From assembly GCA_039881045.1 (NCBI GenBank), contig JAYWVB010000048.1:124001-188000 (forward strand): DNA of 64,000 nucleotides, written 5' to 3'. Positions 44,137 to 56,239 of the stretch are shown piece after piece; position 1 is the first letter of the stretch; every line of letters starts with the position of its first letter. The notes under the pieces are model-generated. The model was not told the origin of the DNA and did no database searches. It saw only the letters and a list, made by a program, of their open reading frames with translations. The position numbers were made by a program, and so were the translations under genes. The stretch comes from Chaetomium olivaceum. Its lineage: Eukaryota; Ascomycota; Sordariomycetes; Sordariales; Chaetomiaceae.

Positions 44137-47100
44137 CTAAGGAGTCTGTAAGAGCGAGGTGCTGCCGGTCGCTAGGCTCTTGCGCACGTGGGTGGGCAGG
44201 GTCGACGGGATGTCCTCGTCGCCGTCGGAGGAGGATGAAGAGTCATCGTCAATAACAACGGGCTCATTTCCGGCTGGGACGTGGATGCCTCTGTTTGGGC
44301 CGTGTCCGTTGGCGCCGGCCTCTGAACCGTTCGGGGTGGTGGATTCGGACGCCGCGCCAGATGCGTCAGGCCCACCCGAGGGGTTGCTGGCGGCCTTGGA
44401 TGGCTCGTGTAACTCAATTCGCGCGCCGGCTTGTTCGTGGACTGCCGCCGGCCGAGAACGTTGTGGGGCAGTGGGGTCTTGAGTGGCAGCAACGGAAGAC
44501 GGGCCTGCAGAACCGCTCCCGAGCAGAGACGCTGATACAGTCTTACGTGTTGGCGTCTCGTTCGCTAGAGAATTATATGCCGTCTGATAGCCACCTTCCT
44601 CGTCCGTCCGCTGGCGTTTGGCACCGGGTCCCTCCCAGGCGCTCGCGCGTGGGGTGTTCGCGGCGGTCCATCCACTGCCAACTGCAGTGCGCGACCCCAA
44701 GTCTGTGTTAACCAATGGGCTGGGGATTTGCGTTTGTGCGCCGACCGGCCCCCTTGCCTTCTCCCTCTCCTTCTCCTTCTCGGCCTTCTTGAGGCCCAGG
44801 CGTTCGCGTTCCGCGTATATTTCGGCCTTTGTGCGCCTCTCCCGTAACCGGACGCCGTATTTCTTGCGGATCATCGATTGTTTGGTGCCAAAGCTGTTAC
44901 GCAAGCCCTCTACTCTGGCGCGCCGTGCGTTTTCGTCCGCGATTTGGTTTGCTTCTGCAAACCGGGGCTGGTACTTTTCCTCGGCCGCTTTCAGCTCTTC
45001 ATTCATGAGCTGCATCTGATGCTCCGTCAGATGGCTGTACGGACCCACCGCATTCGCAGAGGCCGCCGAGCTGGGTGTGGCTACCGCGGGCCTGTTTATG
45101 CTAGGGTGTACTGGTGTGGCTTGCTGGTGCGTTCGTGAGACACCGTTTGAGACGGGTGTTTGCGAAGTGGACGGGGTAATGGGAGGTGGGCTCAGGGGAT
45201 CAGCCGGGGCTGCCCTCGGTTGTTGGCCCCCTCGACTAATTCTCCGCGGTTGGCCGAAGTTGCCGCATACCATGTGATCGAGGTGCTAGATGCCCAGTCA
45301 GTCGTCAGTCGCCCAAGCAGGTTAGGTGGTGTGATTCTACATACTCCTTGCACATCGTCTGCATTAGTGAAGCCCTGACCACAGTGTGGGCAGGAGTAGT
45401 TGAAGCCATTGGAAGTCGGCGGTATTTGGGTGCAGACTTTGTATGTTGCGTGCTAACCAAGAGTCAGCGGGGTCGTATTATTGTCGCCGAAAATAATTTA
45501 TTTGCTTACATGATCAAACGCTGAGGTATGCATGAACGTCCGGAAGCATTGCATGCACTGAAGCTGGGTCCGACCTGCTTCCGGGTACGCAGGTGATGGT
45601 TGACTCGCAGGGGCTGGCCGGCCATTTGCAGTGGCGGTTGCTCCCGGGTAGGCTTCTTGGGGGATGACGCGCTCGTGCTGTTCATCCTGAATTATATCGC
45701 CGGGCTCATATCCTAGGCGCTCAGCAGCTGCGAGCGCATTGATGAGTGGTTTGGCCTCGATTGTCCTGAGACGCTTCGCGAGGCACTTGTCCAGAAAGCT
45801 ATCGCTCGCTTTCTCAATGATGAGATCAGCAACGTCGTCTAGACTTTCTGTCGTAAAATGTGCGATGATCTCGTCCTTTGACTCATTCACCATCTTGCCC
45901 CCAAAATCCCTTACTGCGCGTTGTGTGATAGACGGGAGCGCGTGATGGATGGTAGCAGCATTAAGCTGGCGCTCGGTTAGTGACAGTCCGGGACCCGGAG
46001 GGAAATATGGTGATTTTCGCATGTTGGCGACATGGCCCCGAACGACAGTCGGAATATGTGGAACAGATTCTCGAGTGTTAGATGGGCAAGGGGGTTGTGT
46101 TTGTGGGTGTTGAGAGAACAAAACTGTTGTTCTGGCTTGGAAGGAGCTTGAAATAAACGAAGTGGCAGACCTTGCATGATGTAGCTATCTCCTTCAAGAC
46201 TAACAACCGAAATAGGGCGAAATGAAGCAAGGGAAAAAAGGAGAAACAACGAACGGCCTGAAAAGCATGGCATAAAATAGGTACGGACTTACAACGAAAG
46301 CTTGATGAAACTCAGAGCCGAGCAGGCACTTTTCCCAGTGATCCCTAACAATGCGGCGGACGGCCTCAGGGATGCTTTGTTGAATAGCAAAATTCATGCG
46401 CGTGCAATCGTCGGAAAACTTTGACTTGATGAGTGAATGGTCCTGGGTGGGCGATGGGAACCCCATGGCGCCGGCCCGCTGCTGGTCTTGCTTCCGCGTG
46501 CCGGGCGGGTCCATGATGATCGGCTTTGAGACGAACGCGCTATGATGGGATGCTTGCGACCTCAGGACGTGTTGGGGCTGGGATTGGGGTTGGGGTTGGG
46601 GTTGTGGCTGTGGTTGAGGCTGACGATAAGAATGGTATTGCGTCGCGTGCGGATGCTGCAGGGGTGGCAAGGATGTCAATGGCGTCGCCGGTGCAGATGA
46701 CGATGGCGGCTGTTGATGATGAGGCTGGTGGTGTTGATGATGTTGTTGGTGTTGGTGTTGATGAGGAATTTGCGCGTGCGGCGTTTGTGGGGCCGGGTGT
46801 TGCAAGTGCGACGGCGGCGGCGGCAGCGGATGCGGGTGAGCATGGGGGTTCGGCGGCGGATGCTGGAGTGGAGGCGCACGCGGAAGCAGTTGTTGATGGT
46901 GCGGTTGCGCTGGCGGCTGCTGCTGCTGTGGCTGCGGCTGGGGTTGCAGAGGCCCGTGGTGCGGATGAGCGCGGCCGGGGGCGGCGGCGGTGGCGGCAGC
47001 GTCGCGGATGTGGACGGCGAAATTGGCGTCAAGGTCGGCGCTGGTTGTGGTTGAGGTTGGAGATGCTGCTGTGGTTGTGGGTAAGGTTGCGGGTGCTGGT

Positions 47101-47647
47101 GGTATTGAGGCTGTTGGACCTGCTGCGGCGGCCCTGGGTGCTGCTGCTGTTGCTGGCTCGGCTGCGGTGGGGACTCGGCAGCTCTCTTTCCAGGGGATTC
47201 CAAATTTGCCGACTGGGTAGAGCTGGAAGGAGGTCCGTTCGCTTGAACCGTCATTGGGTCTTTCCACCGTAACGGGTTCATGGACTGGTTTTGTCTGACC
47301 GCCGATGAGTTTGGATCTGGCATCGCCGGGGAGGGCGGCTGCCGGTTCGAGGCCGCATCCGCGGGTGTCTGATGGTGCGAAGGCGGGCTTGGAATCGCCT
47401 GCGCCGCTCCGGGGTTTGTTGATTGGATGCCAGTTCCCGCAACACCATTCACAGCCGTGTTGATTGTCGTATCCTCGCTTTCTGGAGTTATCGGCGGTGC
47501 TGCTGTCTGCATCATCTCTGATACCGCTACCGCGACCGCGACAGCCGACACATCTGAAGTTTGTTGCTGGGCAATCGAGGCTGGTGGCGCTGCTGTGGGA
47601 GCTGGAGCTGCTTGCTCCTTTGGCTCAGTTTCTGCCGTTCCGTCCAT
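44137..47647 (-). CDS. Large Q/P/H-rich protein with two C2H2-like zinc fingers
   Basis: Probably nuclear; function not recognised. Exons in reading order are 47647-46293, 45965-45510, 45452-45345 and 45285-44137. The N-terminal third is rich in Pro, Gln and His. A conserved-looking helical domain follows: FAIQQSIPEAVRRIVRDHWE, LLGSEFHQAFV and, after an intron, HHALPSITQRAVRDFGGKMV, then ADLIIEKASDSFLDKCLAKR. Two zinc-finger patterns then appear: CMQCFRTFMHTSAFDHHATY and YSCPHCGQGFTNADDVQGHL-DH, each spanning an intron. The C-terminal part has a basic helix (IRKKYGVRLRERRTKAEIYA) and an acidic serine run. The frame breaks at the five-G run 46977-46981 by one missing base. Adding it gives 1022 residues. 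Intron 46292-45966 is 327 nt and could hide a small exon. Confidence 0.72.
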
Positions 47648-49191
47648 GGCAACTGAACAGCGGTTTTGGCCCGTGTTGCTTGCTAGCTTGCAACGCACAA
47701 ATCTCACACGCCACGGTTCCTAGACCGATTCGAGTCTTCTTCGTCACCTGGACGAGGCACCTTCGAGTATTACCTTTGCCCCTCTTGGCTTTGTGGCCCG
47801 AACCCGAGCAAGGGAGCAAGGGAGCAAGTCCAAGGATCCTAGCAACGGTAGTGGTACCCGAGGAGCCGAGGGCCGTTGAACAAGCAGGAAGCCGAGCAAA
47901 CCTGCAATACAAAATGACGGCGGCAAGTATGAGATAATCAAGGCCTTGGATGGAGGAGACTGCCGGAATTGCGGCGCGAAACGGTTTGGGGCCCGGGCTG
48001 TAAGAGGCGCAAAAGAGAAAAAAGGTCGATAAGTTAGGTAGCGTCACTATTATCTTTTGTCCTTGCAAGCTTTTTCGGTTAAATGGGGGGCACCTGCTTG
48101 TTTAATAAAAAATTAACATGTTAATTAAACCCTGCCATCCAATCCAGCCAACTTCCGAGATATATATTTGCTAACGAATACTTTTCGTGAGCTCGATGGT
48201 GCCCGTGCTCCACAAGCCAGACTTTTTCCCAGGGGTCCACTTTCTGTTTTCGCACTTACACTGGGCATCATCACTCAGCTCCTTGGACCACTGAACCTGG
48301 TCTGTATCATTTGCTTGGCGTTTTGAGGGCCTGAAGCCCGCCTCTTCATCACCTGCCTGTGCAAACCGAGCCCAAACCGATCCGAGTCTTGAAGGATGTT
48401 AGGACTCATTTTTAGAGGATAAAAAAGTACGATACGAGATCTAAGTACGCGGTTGTCTCAGCTGCTGAAACACCCATGCCATAAGATCTGTGCTATGTCC
48501 GTAATATCTGCAGCAGATACGTCGGAAGTTGAGACCGTGTGTGCTAATACGCCCGAGTCTCACACAACGGGACTTGGTAGGTTACACGGGAGCTTGCCAG
48601 TTAGCTTAATTGGCTTAATTGGGTGCAGGATTTGTTTGCCTGTGACGCCACCACACTGTGAAAAGCACGACTTGAAGCGGGGACGATACGGACATTGCTT
48701 GTCGTTGGCTGTAAGTTATGCAGTTGGTTGGATCCGTTGATGCATTTCACGGCAGCACTTCCGGGTTGTTCTTCCTTTACGTAAATGCCTCAGTGCAATA
48801 AGTGATATCGGCGCTGCATGAAGTACCGCAAGGGGAAAAAAGCAAGAAAGATAAAATACTCGAATGAGAACCTCGCCGTAAATATTCCCGGCGGGCATAT
48901 CCAAGATCGCCGGTCGGGAATGCGTAATCTTTCTCCTCGAACTACCGCAGCAATGGAGCGGGTAAATGCACAAAAGTACAACCTCATAACTGAGCAGGTA
49001 CACATCCTCCAAGAGTGTCAACCTGGCGAGGTATGCAACGCGAGCCAGGCCGGCTTGTCATTAGTCCGTGGGGAAAGGCATAAGGGTGGTATTATTACAA
49101 TGGAGACGACTTTTCGACCCCGGGCGAGCAAGTGACCAGAGGGTATAACGGAAGGCAGGATCCACCAACAAAACACCAACTTTCTCCCCGT
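47648..49191. other. Intergenic stretch, zinc-finger protein to annexin
   Basis: About 1.5 kb with no supportable gene. The left part should be the promoter of the zinc-finger gene and the right end the annexin 3' UTR. The middle is AT-rich around 48,090-48,190. Confidence 0.45.
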
Positions 49192-50778
49192 CTAAACACG
49201 CTCCCCGATGCACGCAAGCATCAGCCGCTCGTAGTCGCCGCTCGTCTCTCCCTTGATCCTGCTGGCTAGGTTGCGATGGTACCGCTTCTCGTACGCCCCG
49301 CGGACGTTGGCCATGTGATTCCGGTCCCAGTCTAGGAGGGAGAAGTTGTCAGTAACGCTCTCGACGAGAAAGAAAAAGGGGTGTAGTGAACATACGGAAA
49401 CGAATAATACGGCTGACCAGGAGATAATCCTTAGTACCGGCGCCAGCCATTGCATCCTCAAGGAGCGTTGCTTGGTGCATGTACTTGTCGACGCCGTTGC
49501 GCAGTTGGAATAGGAGAGCGTCCTCCATATGTCCCGAGAATTCCTGTTATCCTCGTTAGACGGGAGTCCTATCGTGCATGAGTGTGAGGCTTGTGACGCG
49601 GATAACTCACCTTGCGAATGACATCCTCCAAGTTCCGCGCAAACTTCTGCTGATACTCGTACGCAATGGCACGGAGCTGGCTGTCGTTTCTCGTTGTCAG
49701 GATGCTGCACACCTTCATTTCGTCGGTCCCCATCTTGGCCTCCGTCGCGTTGTACAGATCGTTGACATCGCGGTCGATCTCGGCCTTCACAATGGGCGCC
49801 GCGTCCTCGGCCCGCTGGGCCTGCAGCACAATCATAAAATGCCTCTCTGTCTTCATGCTCAGGTCGCTCTTTACATCATCCTCAAGTCGGCGGTGAAAGA
49901 CGCGGTGGTATTCGCTCTTGATGGCGTTGATGTCGGCGTTGGACCGACTCAAAAGGACGTCATTAAGCGCCTTCTCCTTGGTGCCCATTCCGGACATAGC
50001 CTCGCGGAGCAGGTGGACATCGTTCAGGAGCGGGCCGCGGGCGAGAGCGACCAGCCCGGCTTCGAACCAGCCGCTTGTTTCGCTCTTGATATCAGCCACG
50101 AGATCACGCCGGTGTAGGCGCGCGTAGGCGTCGCGTATGGTGTTGGCCTGCAGCGGATCCTTGGTCGCCAGGATCCGGATCAGCGCCTTCTCGTCCGTGC
50201 CGAAGCCCTTCATGGCCGATCTCAGGCCGCGCGCATCGTCATCACCATTCCAAGCAATGATCTGGGGCGGACCATAACCGGCGGATGGGGGCGTCGGCGG
50301 ATATTGTTGCCATTGCGGAGGCGGTTGCTGGCCATACGGTTGCTGGCCGTAGGGTTGCTGAGGAGGGGGTTGCCCATACCCTTGGGGCGCGCCATATGAT
50401 TGCTGAGGCGGTGGCGGCGGCGCGCCGTAACCTCCTTGCTGTGGCGGTGGGTAGTATTGGCCGGGTGGAGGTGCGGCGCCGTAGGGTTGAGGAGGAGGCG
50501 GGGCTCCATATGGCTGGGGAGATGGTGCACCGTAAGGCTGAGGGGGTGGTTGCCCGTAGCCCTGGGGAGGTTGAGGGGGCTGCTGGTAGTATTGGCCCTG
50601 AGCGGGAGGTGCAGGCGCACCGTACTGCTGCGGAGGAGGAGGTTGCTGGTAGTACCCCCCTTGCTGTTGGGGAGGCGGCTCTGTTCTTGGTCAGCCAATG
50701 TCAGGGCCGATGCGCCCGAGCAGCAACCCCGGTGCAGTAATACTCACGACCATAAGGTGGGTACCCGGAATAAGACAT
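49192..50778 (-). CDS. Annexin (fungal annexin XIV type)
   Basis: Calcium-dependent phospholipid-binding protein linked to membrane traffic and repair. Exons in reading order are 50778-50748, 50680-49611, 49543-49396 and 49331-49192, giving 1389 nt and 462 residues. The N-terminal 130 or so residues are Pro/Gln/Gly/Tyr-rich (PPPQQQGGYYQQ and QPYGAPPPPQPYG units), as in fungal and Dictyostelium annexins. Four annexin repeats follow, each beginning with a G-x-GT loop: KGFGTDEKALI, SGMGTKEKALN, AKMGTDEMKVC and AGAGTKDYLLV. The first and third keep the best calcium-site residues; the second and fourth have Lys after GT, so calcium binding there may be weak. All introns are GT..AG with matching phases. 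Confidence 0.95.
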
Positions 50779-52154
50779 CTCGGGGCAACGCGTTGGGCGT
50801 CACGGGGCGTAATATACTCGGTCGACGGCTCCAGGAGGTATTCGGGAAGTTGTTTTCGCGATTTGGTCCAGGCAAAGGCGGGGGAGGGGCAGCTCTTCAG
50901 TGCACGGAAGGTTTGATGATAGTTACGGCAACCAAATTCCCAGCATTCGTGTGCCCGAAGTGGGTAAACGGGTGATAAATAGGTACGCTTCTATCGGAAG
51001 GACTAGCCACTGGGGCTGTGGCTTGCGAATCGATGATCCAATCGCACCTTCATCTGACCACTGACGGATGGTGGTGAGTATGAGGCAGCCGGGGCAGTGC
51101 AGTCATAGTGTGGCTCAGCTGCCCGAAAGTCTGGGCAGACACTAAACACTGACGTTGGCGAGGCGAGCTGCCAGGCTTTTTTTGCTCTCTTCAACGGGAT
51201 CTCGATGTTTGGAACGGGCGAAAAAGAGGAACCTTCATTCTGGTAAATTGCCAGGCACTTGAATTCCACACAGTACAAGTACCATGACCAACTGCACAAA
51301 TTTGAGAGACCGGAATAAGTTAGGTAGTGAAGAATGCACCTGCTGGCCTTATCTGAAAAACGCCTGGTGTAGACGCGACATCCATCCCGTCATGTGGGGC
51401 ATGGCGGGGTTGCACGCACAACAGCACCTGCCCCGCACGTCCCTCACGTTCACCTGGGTATCCTGGACGTGACCAGTCGGGCGGATTTTGGGATGTACCA
51501 GGGGCGGGGACATGGGAAAGAAGGGATCTTGTACAGGGGCCGTTTGGAGCTCAGTTGTTCGGTTCCAGACCCATCAAATATTATGTATGGTTAAGGGGTT
51601 GCGATCACGAACTGTGTGAGGGGGCATCGCATGGGCAAAAAAAGCCGAACTCCAAGTGTAGAAAGCTCGAGTTGTAGAACGAAATAAAAGTTTTCCGGAA
51701 GTCTGGAGAATATTCTTTTTACTCTATTTACATTTCTTTTACTCTGTTTCCATTTTCCATTCCTTTGCTCCAGCCCTTTTTCTTTTGTTGTTTTGTACTT
51801 TTATTTTTTACACCCGACTTAATTTCCTTTGGTGTTCGGCGGGGGCTGGGGAAGCTCGGTAAGCGCCGGCCGACCTCAACCACCTGATTTTTGAACCCAT
51901 TCCCTTCCCGTCCGTCACACCACAGATCTCGGAATAACCAAAGCCATACCTACTTGGTAAGTACCCGTAGCCAGCCATCTCAATTTACAGATCTTGTGAG
52001 ATTTAATGCCTGCGGTGATCATCTTCTGCTTCCTCCGACGTCCTTACCAACCATCATCATCCGTCGATCGCATCCCTGCTGCACCTCCAGTATTCCCTGG
52101 TTGACTCTCCATTGTTGCATCGGGCACTTGCACTGGAGAAACGGGGTGTGCAAG
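50779..52154. other. Intergenic stretch between divergent genes
   Basis: About 1.4 kb between the annexin start and the secreted-protein start. From about 51,700 to 51,830 it is very T-rich. No gene is supported; it holds both promoters. Confidence 0.45.
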
Positions 52155-52748
52155 ATGCATCTCAACCGGGCAATTCCCCTGTGCTCAGCCGTTGCTCTCC
52201 TCTTTTCGTCTTGCATGTCATTACCGGCTGATGAATACCGACTCAAAGCACTCCAAGAACTTGCGCCAAGGGTGAGGGCGACTTACTCGGTCGTTCCTAT
52301 CGGAGGCACGGGGCCGGGTGGGTCCGGCCCGGGTTCGGGGTGCGAGGGCCCCGAAAACCTGACGGTGACATTACCTCAAAAAACATCATTTCGCACCGTA
52401 TATGTTACCTCGCCACCCAAAACAGAACGCGTTATTGAAACAGTCGTCGTCACCAAAACGATACAGGTTGTCCATGTCAGCCAGGACGCCAAGACTACCA
52501 GCACAAATTTGGAAGAGCCAACATTGACGACCTTGCCTACCTCGACAATCATATCGACTTCGGCTTCATTGTCCACGACAACTCTCTCAAGAATACCTCT
52601 CCAAACGGGCGTCACAGACACGAGTAGAAGCACCCCGACAATCTTGACACAGGGTGATGGGAAGTTGCACCCATCGTCTCCGTCATGGAACGGGACCATG
52701 TCACGCCGGGGCTCTCGGAATCGGGCCCAACTCCCGCAACTTGCCTGA
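52155..52748 (+). CDS. Small secreted Ser/Thr-rich protein
   Basis: A 197-residue single-exon protein with no recognised domain. It begins with a signal peptide (MHLNRAIPLCSAVALLFSSC, cleavage probably just after, near MSLPADE). Then comes a Gly-rich stretch (GGTGPGGSGPGSGC) and valine/threonine-rich sequence (FRTVYVTSPPKTERVIETVV) of the kind found in fungal cell-wall proteins. It ends with a Thr/Ser-rich, probably O-glycosylated half. No GPI anchor signal is visible at the C-terminus. The start at 52155 is chosen because it places the hydrophobic leader at the N-terminus. It could be a cell-wall or secreted structural protein, and it borders the gene-poor island. Coding status rests on the leader and the amino-acid bias only. 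Confidence 0.55.
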   Translation: MHLNRAIPLCSAVALLFSSCMSLPADEYRLKALQELAPRVRATYSVVPIGGTGPGGSGPGSGCEGPENLTVTLPQKTSFRTVYVTSPPKTERVIETVVVTKTIQVVHVSQDAKTTSTNLEEPTLTTLPTSTIISTSASLSTTTLSRIPLQTGVTDTSRSTPTILTQGDGKLHPSSPSWNGTMSRRGSRNRAQLPQLA

Positions 52749-54779
52749 TCAACAAATTGCATCGGCTGGTAGCTAAAGGCGGTGGAGAGGGCCGTTGTTG
52801 GATTTCTTTGTCGAATACTTAATACATACGGTACACACCTACAACAGCAATGCCCCTAAAAGCTGGTGGATTGGAGAATAGGCAGGCACTGTAAGCCACC
52901 ATGGACCAAGAGCTGGAAAATGATGGCATTGGGGCGCTTCTCAGAAGGGTTAATAAAGTGATGGTGCTACATATTTACTCTTGTTGTGTTAATTGATTTG
53001 AGGCTGCTTCCATTCTCTAACAAAGTGCCGATATCCCGAGTCATTTTTCCATTCGGATTTCAACAAATTGATTCTTGTATCGATCGCCTACCGCTTCCGT
53101 TTGATCGCCCAGAAGACCGTGGTCTGTCCGCAGAACGGGCGTTCGGATTTTTTTTGGGTCATTGTACTTTTACCAACGCCCGTTAAGACCCACGATCTGG
53201 CAGTCTCTCGGGTAGCTGCTCCATGTCCACAGATCTGCCCGGGCCAACCACAATGAAGAAAAGGTCAACAACCCCAGTTAGCGATGTGAGTCAAGGGTTA
53301 TTACAGGGCATAGTTGCACACTTATTCATGTATCTGTAGACATACGGCATTCGTAACATCTCGGGCTGATGAAGGGGAGGTGCAGACGGACCTGAGATAC
53401 TGCTGGAATCCGTTTGCTACCGTCCGGGGGCTCCTTCGTTGGCAAACCATAGTCAAAGTAGGCGTGCGCATTTTATGACGAAACCCGGGTCCTTCAACAG
53501 AAAGATGATATTTAAGTACCTAGAGAACAGATACTCAGGTACGCGTGGCATTCAGATCCTATGAAGTCAGCACGTAACACAGTGACTTGATTACACGGAA
53601 GAGAACACCGCAATCCTGGTGCCCAAGGGTACTAACATTGGACTAGACTCAACGAGTAGTTCAGCTGGTAATTACATACCTCCTATGTGACACTGATAGC
53701 CGAGTTGCCGTTTGAAACAAACGGGAATGTAGATTCACGTGTGTACTATTTACGAACAAAGCACATGTTTACGGAAGGTACCTGAGGTAGGTATCTTCTT
53801 AGGCACCCCTACCTGCTCGGTATCTTATATACCCTGAGCGAGGCCAACCTCAAACTCGTTTTGAAAGCCGAGGACATTATTCACCCATGGCAACCTTGGA
53901 CCTCCGAGCCACGACTTCTGGTGATGACTGCTTTTAAGGAGAGGATGGGTGAGGAGGGGGAGAAGTTGCTGAGCTTGGCTAAGCTAGGGCTGGGTGTATG
54001 TAAGGGGGCTTTGACGGGATGTACGAGGGATGGTTGGTATCATATACGGGCGCTTCGGTAAGCTGGTTAACATCTGTTGAGTGGTGTAGGTGTGTTGTTA
54101 ACTAACAAATACTGCTTAGATTTCCTCAGGCTGCAAGAACTGCAACCAACGGTAAAGGAAAAAAGGGGAGAGGGATTGTACACTTCCTTGTGGTTGCAAT
54201 AGGGTAAAGCGCTTATAACGGTGTATTTAGACTGCTTTGAAGTATGTAGTCGGGCAAGTATGGTGCGTTGCTCATGCTGGTTGATGAAAGCAGTAACTTA
54301 CTTGAGCTGGATCGTGCTATGCCGTCGTCCACTGTCTTTTCATCATAGGAAAGACAGAAAGAAGGAGAATGGAGAGAAACATACCTGCTGCGGCATGCAT
54401 TGCCCATTAGAAACGCCTTCTGTCTTCTGAGGGCGTTCCGGGAAGCAACTCGAAATTTCGCGTGATCACTTTCGAATTTTGTAGAGCGGCACCATAGACT
54501 TTGCCCCATAGCACGGCCTCGACGTCGAAGGAACGTGGCCCGGGACTAAGAGGGTGAGTGGTGGGTGTTTATATCGGAGCATGGATCCCAAAATACTGTA
54601 TAAGCAGGGCACCCCGCACGACTTGTGCCGGGCCTGCGCATCCCATGGTGAGAATCAACTCCACCGGGCGGGATACATTGCACGATGCATCACCAGAGTC
54701 CGCAATCCTTTAAGACCACTTAGGAAATTGTTAGCTGCTACAGAAGCGATGCCGAGGCCAAGTTTGTGGCTGGCTAGCG

Positions 54780-55300
54780 AAAACGTTGTTCTCGTCTCCG
54801 GTCTCGCACATCCTTGGCTACCACTAGATGTCGGCGATAGCACGAATGGTCTCGCATCTCATTTCCACACTCATGCCCGGGTTCAGCACTTCATCCAGAT
54901 CGGCGACTACAAGCAGCTCTGGCCTCAAATTCAGAATTGCCCCTAGTTTAGTCTGGAGACGGCGGCGGGGCGTGTCGACCGCAGCTAGGTAGTTTGAGCG
55001 CCCCACGGTAGGTGAACCTGCCTTGCCGCCGTCGCTAGTGGCTCAGCTCAACGTTTAGCGATGTATGCGGCCCGATATCTCCCAGCTGATCCGGAGGATA
55101 TACTCGAATTTGCAAGACCACTGTTGTATCATACACCTGCCGTCCGTGGTGGGGATGCGTGACAACCTCTTCTGGCTGGACCTCGTCTCCGGTCTCGCGT
55201 ATCCTTGGCTCACGCAAAAACCGTATCGCGTCAACAACAGTCTCGTTCTCGGGTCTCGCCACCCTTGGCTCACGTATAAACCGCCCGTTGTCAGCGACGT
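54780..55300. repeat. Dispersed and tandem ~57-bp repeat with a TCTCG...CTTGGCT core
   Basis: Units sharing CTC-GTCTCCGGTCTCGC followed by CCTTGGCT are seen at about 54,795, 55,187 and 55,244. The last two are tandem, 57 bases apart, each followed by CACG.A.AAACCG. Translated on the minus strand they give an REPR motif (IREPRVARPE, LREPRIRETG) spaced 19 codons apart, so the repeat could be protein-derived. No stop-free frame spans all copies. Confidence 0.6.
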
Positions 55301-56239
55301 TACTATCGGTCTTATCTCCAACCATATAGGGCGTACGTTTGGTTTGCATAGAAATCGGGTGTTAATAACAGTACGAATGGTCTTGTTTCTGGCCTCGCCG
55401 AGCTGGAAATGAGCCGCCGCGCACCTTTTAGGGAACGTACGCTAGCTCACCAGTTCCATCGACGCGTACAGGGTAGCTGAATGCGACCGCGTAACCAACG
55501 ACCGCGGAAATCTTCGCTATCAACGATAATATTTGCGAGGGGCCGTGCCGATACGACCACAAAAGGTACAAAATTGTATAACATGGTGATCATTTACTCC
55601 AACGATAAGAACAATGTTAACAAGGTCGTGAAACAGATTACAACGAGACAAGACCTCCCAAATTCCCTGTGTCACACGACCTTTGCGAGAACGAACACCA
55701 AACGGTTAGTTGTAGGAACTCAGCTGGGCACACGTATCTGCAGGATTACCGCGCCAATGCCGCCGGCCTGTCTAAGGGTTACATGCCATCGGACATGTTC
55801 GACACACTGATTGGGCCAGGCCATTACCAGCGGCAATATTCCAGTCGGCTAGTTATGGCTAGCACGATATTATTCGGTCACAACAAGACAGCTCGCACAC
55901 CAAAACCCCTTTCTTCATTCGCCGCTTGCCCGGATGGTAGTGAAAACCGGACGTCAAATCCTATCCATGGTTTGGTGTGTGGGACCGCGGGTATATCGCG
56001 TTGGCACGAATCTGATGGGACCTGGGCGCCAACATGCTTGAGCTCATAGCTAGCTATTTAGGAGGCCGTGATGGCTGTTGACCGCCATCGCGACAATATT
56101 CAGAGGGGCCGTCACTCAAGCCTAGGCGAGTCCTATTAAGTTGCTGCTGTCGAGCCAGTCTGCTCTCATAATGGACCTATTCCCTATTGCTTCTGGCGTA
56201 TGGTAGAACAACGCCAAGCCGCTGGTCATCCAGGCATCT

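Noticed and set aside
46526..47272. Plus-strand frames rich in Val, Gly and Arg opposite the zinc-finger gene
   Set aside because: They mirror the Q/P/H-rich coding repeats on the minus strand.
55008..55021. GTAGGTGAACCTGC, identical to the 3' end of 18S rRNA
   Set aside because: Only 14 bases match and the flanks do not resemble rDNA; chance is likely.
55669..56049. 126-codon frame (MSHDLCENEHQ...)
   Set aside because: It lies in the decayed island, has no recognisable domain and no plausible flanking exons.
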